From contig CAYLHS010000036.1 of NCBI GenBank assembly GCA_964383535.1, forward strand, positions 1 to 20,915: DNA of 20,915 nt, read 5' to 3'. This stretch comes from CAYLHS01 sp964383535. Lineage in GTDB: Bacteria; Actinomycetota; Acidimicrobiia; Spongiisociales; UBA4744. Every line of letters begins with the position of its first letter. The stretch's first letter is position 1. This document shows positions 15,101-20,319 of the stretch, piece by piece. The notes beneath the pieces are model-generated. The model was not told the origin of the DNA and ran no database searches. It was given only the letters and a program-made list of their open reading frames with translations. The translations under genes and the position numbers were made by a program.

Positions 15101-15902
15101 CGGCACATTACGGATTCGATTCGACGCCCGGCTGCGGACGGCCCAGGTACGACCAATTCCCGTGGGGGGTCAGATCCTTGCCTCGCCGGTTGTGATCGAC
15201 GACTCCGTGTACGTGGCAACCAGCAACGGTGAGCTCTATGCGTTCTCAACGTCGGACCCGTTCGACGCGAGGTGGGAGGAGCCGGTCGACCTCGGCAGTC
15301 CAGTGAAGGCCACCCCCGCGGCGGCGGATGGAATGATCTACGTCGGGACCGAGGACGGTGTGCTGTGGGCGGTCGACGCCGTGACGGGCGAGGCATCCGA
15401 GTGTTTCGACACCGGCGACACGATCCTCAGTGCTCCGGTGATCGTCGGCGACACGATCTTCATCCCCGCTCACGACGCCCAGAACCTCTTCGCCGTGCAC
15501 GTCGGGTCGTGCGTACCCGAGGCGGGGATACTGCTCGGGGTGACCGTGGCCTCGTCGCCCGCCTACGCAGATGGTGTGCTGTACGTGGCGGAGGACAACT
15601 TCGTCGTGGCGTACAACGCCGAGAACCGGGAGCCGCTGTGGCAGTTCCCAAGTTCGGATGCGAGCGCTCCGCTCGCGGGTAGGGCGGGATGGCCCGTCGT
15701 TGCAGATGGCATCTTGTACTTCACGACCGACGAGCCGTTCTTGTATGCGGTCGACATCGACACGCACGAGCTGCTGTGGAGGTACCAACTCGATGGGAGG
15801 GTCGTCACCCGGCCGGCAATCATGGACGGTGCAGTGATCGTTGGAGATCTGACCGGCACGGTCGTCGCAATAGGGTGCACCGATCCGCCGGACTGCACGT
15901 GA
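12135..15902 (+). CDS. STAND/AAA-type ATPase - TPR - transmembrane - PQQ-like beta-propeller fusion protein
   Basis: A 1255-residue protein I cannot match to a named family. Residues 1-270 resemble an AAA_16/MalT-type STAND ATPase: P-loop GPSGSGRS (33-40) with Arg39 instead of Lys, and Walker B ALLLDDAQW (82-90). Residues 290-790 are Ala/Leu/Glu-rich helical hairpins of TPR type. A basic patch (RRARGLRRPRR, 797-807) precedes a single transmembrane helix (about 815-836), giving an N-in topology. A Thr/Pro-rich linker (838-861) leads to about 390 residues with eight PQQ/BamB-like propeller repeats, each with a D-G-x-[VIL]-Y strand pattern. Cys1090/1126 and Cys1248/1254 could form disulfides. 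The likely role is a receptor coupling an outside signal to a cytoplasmic ATPase-TPR scaffold (inference). The gene appears monocistronic, and the frame is continuous with codon use like its neighbours. Confidence 0.88.
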   Translation: MSALLGRSLQIRALREGEELAERGEVALISIVGPSGSGRSRLLDEFEQQLTTDGFSVEKAAAFEMSETEPGSVVASLGSARALLLDDAQWVDATSLAMLRSRMAAADQGMIVVLVHADIDGYRRFAHDALAEAADRLGHVWRLQLDPLRREDLESVVEPEVADTIIQVTDGLAADVATTLDAWEAAGALRREGERLVSTDAPRPTGNTLAERVAGLDRQERRFAELATVARRPLTVAAASAALGLDEDRVLEIGERLTALRIVRQRAEGFTGEKRLAAHFGPARRAALAGTLGDALSSQGMGDRDPGLVGSYYLDAARWGDAWHLLARAGLAHTDKGHFAEAYPLVDGALKALEQSRDHDPVREGELRLARASGYRLAGLSDAAAADLEVAAARLSGVERIRAMGYAGQVADDRQRPQEAERFLAEGLIEAHQAGEEGMLGSLLTLHARTLARLGFAREADAEMEKGLAILSSSGTSDQQQRGRYNEAWVAFDRGDARNAEPAFARLVDEGIDEGIVLADRLAWWSRALFLAGRPDEGRDARRRSIEQADLDAGPVFLAHMALAEGAIRCGAWDDALDAADKTLALVLQQLPAWENSARYLRARALLGSGRIDEAHVEVEAALSSCPEGVNGRRWWLKTRVLQLAILAARGDDWPSGEAFDMTDELLQSEWYLTAARLLVIRSAAERNPSLAAEAMALATQLGVSDVAAEAAQSGGLWRRSEAGAVATSIKSMGSHVPDDWREAWEALPHVASALAASDIDEAAYREAIDRLSAQLDDAFEAAGLGTEGRLVSPAQRRARGLRRPRRSFRWTPLRVAAAVGAVALLGVGGGLLARVVAPPPTTVATAATLPTTSPTTTLPPEIWEVELGPPGKNLVIGQWDFGGDVDGTPTFNTGASSRTGVRRADGFYWKYKTNGRIESTAAVFGESVVVASEDGSLYGITMPSGVPPLWIDDSSTEGLVSSPTLAYLSSGSQLDPSSGMRLYYGSMDGTLRIRFDARLRTAQVRPIPVGGQILASPVVIDDSVYVATSNGELYAFSTSDPFDARWEEPVDLGSPVKATPAAADGMIYVGTEDGVLWAVDAVTGEASECFDTGDTILSAPVIVGDTIFIPAHDAQNLFAVHVGSCVPEAGILLGVTVASSPAYADGVLYVAEDNFVVAYNAENREPLWQFPSSDASAPLAGRAGWPVVADGILYFTTDEPFLYAVDIDTHELLWRYQLDGRVVTRPAIMDGAVIVGDLTGTVVAIGCTDPPDCT

Positions 15903-15907
15903 GCGCC

Positions 15908-15924
15908 GAAACCGGAGAGGTTTC
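15908..15924 (+). terminator. Hairpin after the ATPase-propeller gene
   Basis: GAAACC-GGAGA-GGTTTC, a 6-bp stem 5 nt past the stop, followed by no clear U-tract. It could be a weak terminator between the convergent genes. Confidence 0.4.
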
Positions 15925-15983
15925 AACGCTTGTACTCGTGTCGGCATACGGCCGCCCCATGGGACGTGAGCGCTTCAGGTCGC

Positions 15984-16002
15984 GTACGAGGTACCAGGTG
16001 CG
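15984..16002 (+). repeat. 19-nt inverted repeat, left copy
   Basis: GTACGAGGTACCAGGTGCG. Its exact reverse complement lies at 19988-20006. Internally it is a 7-bp array (GTACGAG, GTACCAG, GTGCGGC). It sits between the convergent ATPase-propeller and cyclic-nucleotide-binding genes. Confidence 0.85.
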
Positions 16003-16022
16003 GCTCGCGAAGCGACCCTCGG

Positions 16023-16445
16023 TCACCCTCCCCCGGTCTCGCGGAGTCGCTCCATCATCGCGTTCATCATCGCAAGGGCGATATCTGGCTCGTCCTTGAT
16101 GAGCGCACGCAGATCCCAGCGGGTGAGCTGCAACACACGGACGTCTGTCCTCGCGACGACATCCGCCGAGCGAGGCGTATCGAGGGTGGAGAGCAGTGCC
16201 ATCTCGCCGAAGTGCTCGCCGGCACTGAGCGTGTTCACGGTCGTGCCGCCCTTCCTGACATCGACCGTGCCGTCGAGGATCACCCAGAAGCCGAGACCTC
16301 GTGTCTCCCCTTCCTCGACGATCTTCGACCCCGCCGAGAAGGAGCGCTCGTGGGCTGCCTTCGCCAGGGTGTTCAGATGTGCTTCGTCGAGTCCCTTGAA
16401 CACTGGCGCGCTCTGAAGCGCATTCCGTGCCTCGCTGACTTCCAT
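16023..16445 (-). CDS. Cyclic-nucleotide-binding-domain protein (no output domain)
   Basis: A 140-residue protein made of one cNMP-binding (CAP-type effector) domain. The phosphate-binding cassette reads GEHFGEMALLSTLDTPRSA (residues 76-94), with Glu81 and Arg92 in the positions that contact the ribose and phosphate of cAMP or cGMP, so nucleotide binding is plausible. There is no DNA-binding helix-turn-helix, and the protein ends just after the C-helix (MMNAMMERLRETGGG). ATG 16445 has GGAGG about 6 nt upstream; the frame is open to 16538 but would overlap the gene before it. It follows the GlnR-like gene by 50 nt, with a possible TAGGGT promoter in that gap. It could be a small signalling adaptor, but its partner is unknown. 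Confidence 0.88.
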   Translation of the reverse strand: MEVSEARNALQSAPVFKGLDEAHLNTLAKAAHERSFSAGSKIVEEGETRGLGFWVILDGTVDVRKGGTTVNTLSAGEHFGEMALLSTLDTPRSADVVARTDVRVLQLTRWDLRALIKDEPDIALAMMNAMMERLRETGGG

Positions 16446-16464
16446 GTCCACCTCCGTGGCGATC

Positions 16465-16470
16465 ACCCTA
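16465..16470 (-). promoter_or_regulatory. Candidate -10 hexamer for the cyclic-nucleotide-binding gene
   Basis: TAGGGT on the minus strand, about 19 nt before ATG 16445. This would leave a short leader with the GGAGG site. It extends to TAGGGTGATCG, identical to the bases before the ATPase-propeller gene. Confidence 0.35.
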
Positions 16471-16495
16471 TCGGTTTCGTATGGCTTGTGCGGTC

Positions 16496-17101
16496 CTAGC
16501 CGAAGCGGTAGCCGACCGACCGTACGGTTGAGATCCACCTGGCACGTTCCTCACCGAGTTTCGCCCTGAGGCGTCGAACGTGCACGTCGACGGTTCGAGC
16601 GCCACCGAAGTAGTCGTAGCCCCAGACTCGTGAAAGGAGCTGCTCGCGGCTCCAGACTCGACGAGGATGCTGTACGAAGAACCTGAGCAGCTCGTACTCC
16701 ATGTAGGCGAGATCGACGGGGACACCTGCGAGCTTCGCTTGGTAGGTGGCTGTGTTCATCTCCAGGTCCTTGAAGTGGATGCGGTCCTCCTCGTGGTCGC
16801 CGGCAAGGCGGACGAGGCGGATCCGCAGCTCGACCGGATCTGGGGGTGCGAACACGAAGTCCGAGAGGAACCCGGCCCCCTCGAGCTGGGTCCCTTGTGA
16901 ACGATCCGCAAGAGCGACACTTGGGATGCCCGACTGCTCATAGGCGCGTCTCGCCGCAGACAAGGCATGGTCCGGATCCTCGCCCAGTTCGACGATGAGG
17001 ACGTCGGCCCCACCGATCTGGTCGGACCAGGTCATGCCCGCGACGAGGAGGGCCTCGACGAGGTCCTCGGATGGTTCTGATGGAATGACGAAGACGTGCA
17101 T
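16496..17101 (-). CDS. GlnR-like OmpR-family regulator with atypical receiver
   Basis: A 201-residue orphan response regulator. Residues 1-100 have a receiver-like pattern, but the phospho-acceptor position is Glu38 (VLIVELG) and the conserved KP is Ala-Pro (VFAPPDP, 83-88), so classical phosphorylation is unlikely. Residues 107-201 are a winged-helix DNA-binding domain. Its recognition region VWGYDYFGGARTVDVHVRR (159-177), with the FGG[AT]RTVDVH signature, and the ending STVRSVGYRF strongly resemble actinobacterial GlnR, the global nitrogen regulator, itself an atypical response regulator. ATG 17101 overlaps the glnA2 stop by 1 nt (TGATG), so its translation is coupled to glnA2. That context supports nitrogen control. 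Without alignment I cannot exclude another OmpR-type paralogue. Confidence 0.9.
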   Translation of the reverse strand: MHVFVIPSEPSEDLVEALLVAGMTWSDQIGGADVLIVELGEDPDHALSAARRAYEQSGIPSVALADRSQGTQLEGAGFLSDFVFAPPDPVELRIRLVRLAGDHEEDRIHFKDLEMNTATYQAKLAGVPVDLAYMEYELLRFFVQHPRRVWSREQLLSRVWGYDYFGGARTVDVHVRRLRAKLGEERARWISTVRSVGYRFG

Positions 17102-18426
17102 CAGAGAATCGGGAGGTACTCCTCGAGTTCGAAGCGGGACACATGGCGCTGGTAGCGATCCCACTCCTTCCTCTTGTTCTTCAGGAACCAGGAGAACATG
17201 TGCTCGCCGAGCGCCTCGGCGACGAGTTCCGAGTCCTCCATGAGGTCGATTGCTTCTGCGAGGTTGGACGGCAACCTGCCGATGCCTGCTGCCGCTCGCT
17301 CGGCCGACGTGAGATCGAACACGTTTCGGGGCATCTCGGGCGGGAGCTCGTACCCGTTTTCGACCCCGGCGAGTCCTGCTGCCAGCAGCACCGAGAAAGC
17401 CATGTACGGGTTGCAGGCTGCGTCGGGTGCCCGGTACTCGACGCGGGTAGACGCGGGCTTGCCTGACTTGATGGTTGGGACACGCACCAGCGCCGATTGG
17501 TTGTTGCGTGCCCACATCAGGTAGATGGGTGCATCGAAACCGGTTACGAGTCGCTTATACGAGTTGACCCACTGGTTGGTGACGCCGGTGATCTCGGGGG
17601 CATGCCTGATGAGGCCTGCGATGAAGCTCTGTGCAACGTTCGAGAGGCCAAGGTCGGTTCCCGGCTCGTAGAACGCGTTGCGATCGCCTTCGAACAAGGA
17701 CAGGTGCACGTGCATGCCGTTCCCATCGTGTCCTTCGAGTGGTTTCGGCATGAACGTCGCGTAGATGTCGTGTTCGAGTGCGACCTCCTTGACGGCGATC
17801 CGGTAGGTCATGACGTTGTCCGCCATCGTGAGTGCGTCCGTGTAACGGAGGTCGATCTCGTGCTGGCTCGGCGAGACCTCGTGATGCGACGACTCGACCG
17901 GAATGCCGAGCTGCTCGAGTACGTTGATCGTGCTTCGGCGGTACTCCTGAGCGACGTCGAGCGGCGTGAGGTCGAAGTAGCCGCCCCGATCGAGCGTACG
18001 CGGTTCGGGTCCCGGGTCCTTGAAGTAGAACCACTCGAGTTCGGGTCCTACGTAGAACGTGTAGCCGAGATCCGCGGCACGACGGAGATTCCGCTTGAGG
18101 ACCCAGCGTGGATCGCCTTCGAACGGCTCCCCGTCCGGAGTGAGGATGTCGCAGAACATGCGGGCAACTTGCTGCTCCGGCCGCCACGGGATGATCTGAA
18201 ACGTGGCGGGGTCCGGCCGTGCAATCATGTCGGCTTCCTGCACCCGTGCATACCCGTCGATAGCCGACCCATCGAACGTCATGCCCTCGGAGAACGCCAC
18301 TTCCAGCTCGGCGGGGTTGATCGCAACCGCCTTGAGGAACCCCTGCACGTCGGTGAACCAGAGGCGGATGAACCGGATCCCTCGTTCTTCGACGGTGCGG
18401 AGCACGTACTCGGCTTGTCTGTCCAT
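17101..18426 (-). CDS. glnA2: Glutamine synthetase, type I, GlnA2 group
   Basis: A 441-residue type I glutamine synthetase or glutamine-synthetase-like ligase (ATP-dependent ligation of ammonia or an amine to glutamate). Opening residues MDRQAEYVLRTVEERGIRF closely match mycobacterial GlnA2. The metal-binding and active-site blocks are GPELEWF (128-134), SHHEVSPSQHEID (180-192), FMPKP (225-229), GNGMHVHLS (236-244) and the NPYMAFS region. It lacks the NLYDLPPEE-type adenylylation loop of GlnA1; the matching segment is NVFDLTSAE, with Phe at the Tyr position. ATG 18426 has AAAGGAG 5 nt upstream, rather than the earlier ATG at 18444. Its stop overlaps the GlnR-like ATG. It is divergent from glnA1. 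Some GlnA2 paralogues act on polyamines instead of ammonia, so its role may be accessory. Confidence 0.94.
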   Translation of the reverse strand: MDRQAEYVLRTVEERGIRFIRLWFTDVQGFLKAVAINPAELEVAFSEGMTFDGSAIDGYARVQEADMIARPDPATFQIIPWRPEQQVARMFCDILTPDGEPFEGDPRWVLKRNLRRAADLGYTFYVGPELEWFYFKDPGPEPRTLDRGGYFDLTPLDVAQEYRRSTINVLEQLGIPVESSHHEVSPSQHEIDLRYTDALTMADNVMTYRIAVKEVALEHDIYATFMPKPLEGHDGNGMHVHLSLFEGDRNAFYEPGTDLGLSNVAQSFIAGLIRHAPEITGVTNQWVNSYKRLVTGFDAPIYLMWARNNQSALVRVPTIKSGKPASTRVEYRAPDAACNPYMAFSVLLAAGLAGVENGYELPPEMPRNVFDLTSAERAAAGIGRLPSNLAEAIDLMEDSELVAEALGEHMFSWFLKNKRKEWDRYQRHVSRFELEEYLPIL

Positions 18427-18492
18427 TCGGGCTCCTTTCGGCATTGAAGGTAGCGGATCATCGAGGACGAAACACTGCGTTCATACTTCAGC

Positions 18493-18529
18493 AACGGCTC
18501 AGTAACGGTGTTCGGCTAAAAAAGCCGTT
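18493..18529 (+). promoter_or_regulatory. Alternative hairpins in the glnA1 leader
   Basis: AGCCG at 18523-18527 can pair with CGGCT at 18513-18517 around an A5 loop. The longer AGCCGTT (18523-18529) can instead pair with AACGGCT at 18493-18499. The two folds exclude each other and end 7 nt before the ribosome-binding site. They lie in the 123-bp gap between divergent glnA2 and glnA1. A regulatory role is speculative. Confidence 0.35.
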
Positions 18530-18536
18530 GGTCCAC

Positions 18537-18543
18537 AAGGAGG
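18537..18543 (+). promoter_or_regulatory. Ribosome-binding site that fixes the glnA1 TTG start
   Basis: AAGGAGG lies 6 nt before TTG 18550. No ATG or GTG lies nearby in frame, and the TTG gives the normal GlnA N-terminus, so the TTG start is well supported. Confidence 0.75.
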
Positions 18544-18549
18544 AACGTC

Positions 18550-19968
18550 TTGACGCCTGAAGCTCTTGTCCGACACATCGAAGAGGGTGGGTTCGAGTTC
18601 GTCGATCTCCGATTCTGTGATCTCCCCGGGCAAGTCCAGCACTTCACGATCCCTGCTCGAGCGCTCACGGAAGAGAGCTTCGAGGAGGGCTTCGGGTTCG
18701 ATGGCTCTTCGATCAGGGGATTCCAGGAGATCCAGGAGTCCGACATGATTCTCATCCCCGATGCCGAAACGGCGGTCGAGGATCCGTTCCTGGACCACAA
18801 GACGCTGCTCGTCTATTGCTTCGTACATGATCCGACCACAGGGGAGCCGTATGACCGGGATCCTCGCTATGTCGCAAGCAAGGCAGAGATCTACTTGAAG
18901 GGAACGGGGATCGCCGAGACTTCCTACTGGGGACCTGAAGCAGAGTTCTACATCTTTGACTCGGCTCGATTCGACCAGTCACAGTTCTCCGCGTTCTACG
19001 AGGTCGACTCGATCGAGGGAGCATGGAACAGCGGGACGGACGAACCCGGAGGCAACCTCGCCTACAAACCCCGTTACAAAGAGGGGTACTTCCCTGTGCC
19101 TCCCACCGACCACTACCAGGATCTTCGGTCGGAGATGACCGCAGCGCTCGAGGCGGCCGGGATCGAGGTCGAAGTGCACCACCACGAGGTGGGGACGGCC
19201 GGTCAGGCCGAGATCGACATCAAATACGACACGCTCCTGCGGCAGGCCGACCACGTAACGATGTTCAAGTACATCGTGAAGAACACGGCATGGCAGGCGG
19301 GGAAGACGGTCACGTTCATGCCGAAGCCGATCTTCGAGGACAACGGTTCGGGCATGCACACCCACCAGTCGCTGTGGACTGCGGGCAAGCCGCTGTTCTA
19401 CGACGAGACCGGCTATGCCGGGTTGTCGGACATGGCCCGTTGGTACATCGGAGGTCTGCTGAAACACGCTCACGCAGTACTTGCCTTCGCCGCGCCGACG
19501 ACGAACTCGTACCGACGACTCGTCCCAGGTTACGAGGCTCCTGTGAACCTCGTGTACAGCCAGCGGAACCGGTCGGCGGCGGTGCGGATTCCCTTGTACT
19601 CGCAGGCACCCGCAGCCAAGCGCCTCGAGTTCCGTTGCCCCGACAACTCGGCGAATCCGTACCTTGCGTTCTCGGCCATGCTGATGGCCGGCCTCGACGG
19701 GATCCAGAACAGGATCGAGCCACCGGCTCCCGTAGACAAGGACATCTACGACTTACCGCCTGAGGAACTGACCAATCTGCCGTCGGTCCCGGGGAGCCTC
19801 GAAGAGGCGCTCGGGGCGTTGGAGGCCGATCACGACTTCCTCCTGAAGGGCGGAGTATTCAGCGAGGATCTCGTCGAGGCTTGGGTCGCCTACAAGCGCT
19901 CCAGTGAGATCGACGCGATCCGGCTGCGTCCGCACCCGTACGAGTTCTACCTGTACTACGACATTTAG
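18550..19968 (+). CDS. glnA: Glutamine synthetase, type I (GlnA1), adenylylation-regulated type
   Basis: A 472-residue GSI-beta glutamine synthetase, the main enzyme converting glutamate, ammonia and ATP to glutamine, working as a dodecamer. Blocks include FVDLRFCDLPG and FGFDGSSIRGF at the N-terminus, the metal Glu in GPEAEFYIFD (Glu130, Glu132), HHHEVGTAGQAEID, FMPKP, GSGMHTHQSL and the C-terminal RPHPYEF. Tyr400 in KDIYDLPPEE corresponds to the E. coli adenylylation Tyr397, so control by GlnE-type adenylylation is expected. The TTG start is supported by an AAGGAGG site 6 nt upstream and by normal length. It is divergent from the glnA2/GlnR-like genes, so the 123-bp gap probably holds shared nitrogen control. 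After the stop come a weak hairpin (19972-19989) and the right copy of the 19-nt inverted repeat. Confidence 0.97.
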   Translation: MTPEALVRHIEEGGFEFVDLRFCDLPGQVQHFTIPARALTEESFEEGFGFDGSSIRGFQEIQESDMILIPDAETAVEDPFLDHKTLLVYCFVHDPTTGEPYDRDPRYVASKAEIYLKGTGIAETSYWGPEAEFYIFDSARFDQSQFSAFYEVDSIEGAWNSGTDEPGGNLAYKPRYKEGYFPVPPTDHYQDLRSEMTAALEAAGIEVEVHHHEVGTAGQAEIDIKYDTLLRQADHVTMFKYIVKNTAWQAGKTVTFMPKPIFEDNGSGMHTHQSLWTAGKPLFYDETGYAGLSDMARWYIGGLLKHAHAVLAFAAPTTNSYRRLVPGYEAPVNLVYSQRNRSAAVRIPLYSQAPAAKRLEFRCPDNSANPYLAFSAMLMAGLDGIQNRIEPPAPVDKDIYDLPPEELTNLPSVPGSLEEALGALEADHDFLLKGGVFSEDLVEAWVAYKRSSEIDAIRLRPHPYEFYLYYDI

Positions 19969-19987
19969 GGCCGAGCGGAGTTCGGCT

Positions 19988-20006
19988 CGCACCTGGTACC
20001 TCGTAC
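19988..20006 (-). repeat. 19-nt inverted repeat, right copy
   Basis: The exact reverse complement of 15984-16002. It continues the 7-bp pattern on the plus strand (ACCTGGT, ACCTCGT, ACCCTGG up to 20011). It begins 20 nt after the glnA1 stop. Confidence 0.85.
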
Positions 20007-20023
20007 CCTGGATATCGCTGAAT

Positions 20024-20054
20024 CGCGGGGGTTCGCCAGGGGCGGGCCCCCGCG
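20024..20054. repeat. GC-rich hairpin beside the truncated ABC gene
   Basis: CGCGGGGG (20024-20031) pairs perfectly with CCCCCGCG (20047-20054) around a 15-nt loop. It lies 8 bp from where ABC-ATPase similarity stops, so it may mark a deletion scar or act as a terminator. Confidence 0.6.
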
Positions 20055-20062
20055 CCGAATCT

Positions 20063-20233
20063 CACGTCGATGAGGTCGAGCAGAACGCGGATCGTGGTGG
20101 TCTTGCCAGCCCCGTTGGGTCCGAGAAACCCGAACACCTCACCTGTTCTGACTTCCAGATCGAGACCGTTCAGGGCCGTGACTCGCCCGTACCGTTTCAC
20201 GAGACGCTCAGTCGAGATGGCGATGCCGTTCAC
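20063..20233 (-). pseudogene. Truncated ABC-transporter ATPase (N-terminal 57 codons only)
   Basis: From GTG 20233, preceded by a GGAGGG-type ribosome-binding site, the frame encodes a normal ABC ATPase beginning of the drug/nutrient-exporter (CcmA/YadG-like) kind: LVKRYGRVTALNGLDLEV, then the Walker A motif GPNGAGKTTT (residues 38-47) and TIRVLLDLID. At residue 57, where family members continue with PTSG and the Q-loop, similarity ends. The signature motif, Walker B and H-loop are absent. The frame stays open as an unrelated tail to 19859, antisense into the glnA1 end, so it would make a 124-residue non-functional product. The junction lies next to a GC hairpin and heptamer repeats, which suggests a deletion. 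An assembly error remains possible. No permease gene remains in the window. Confidence 0.8.
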
Positions 20234-20319
20234 TTCGAGTCCCTCCGCTCCCTCACGCTTCTCGCCTCGATGAGCGACCAGTCAGCCGTGAGAGTGATGG
20301 CGATGAGGCGGGCCGACGA

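Noticed and set aside
17497..18447. 316-residue open frame antisense to glnA2
   Set aside because: It is the antisense shadow of a fully recognisable glutamine synthetase; no motif or ribosome-binding site.
18469..18510. GlnR operator (GTnAC-n6-GAAAC type) in the divergent gap
   Set aside because: An isolated GAAAC at 18469-18473 and a GTAAC at 18502-18506 exist, but no half-site lies at the correct 6-nt spacing on either strand.
18427..18549. Glutamine (glnA) riboswitch in the gap before glnA1
   Set aside because: CGTTCA and A-rich bases occur, but the conserved core with GGAAGUAGG is absent; the class is known mainly from cyanobacteria.
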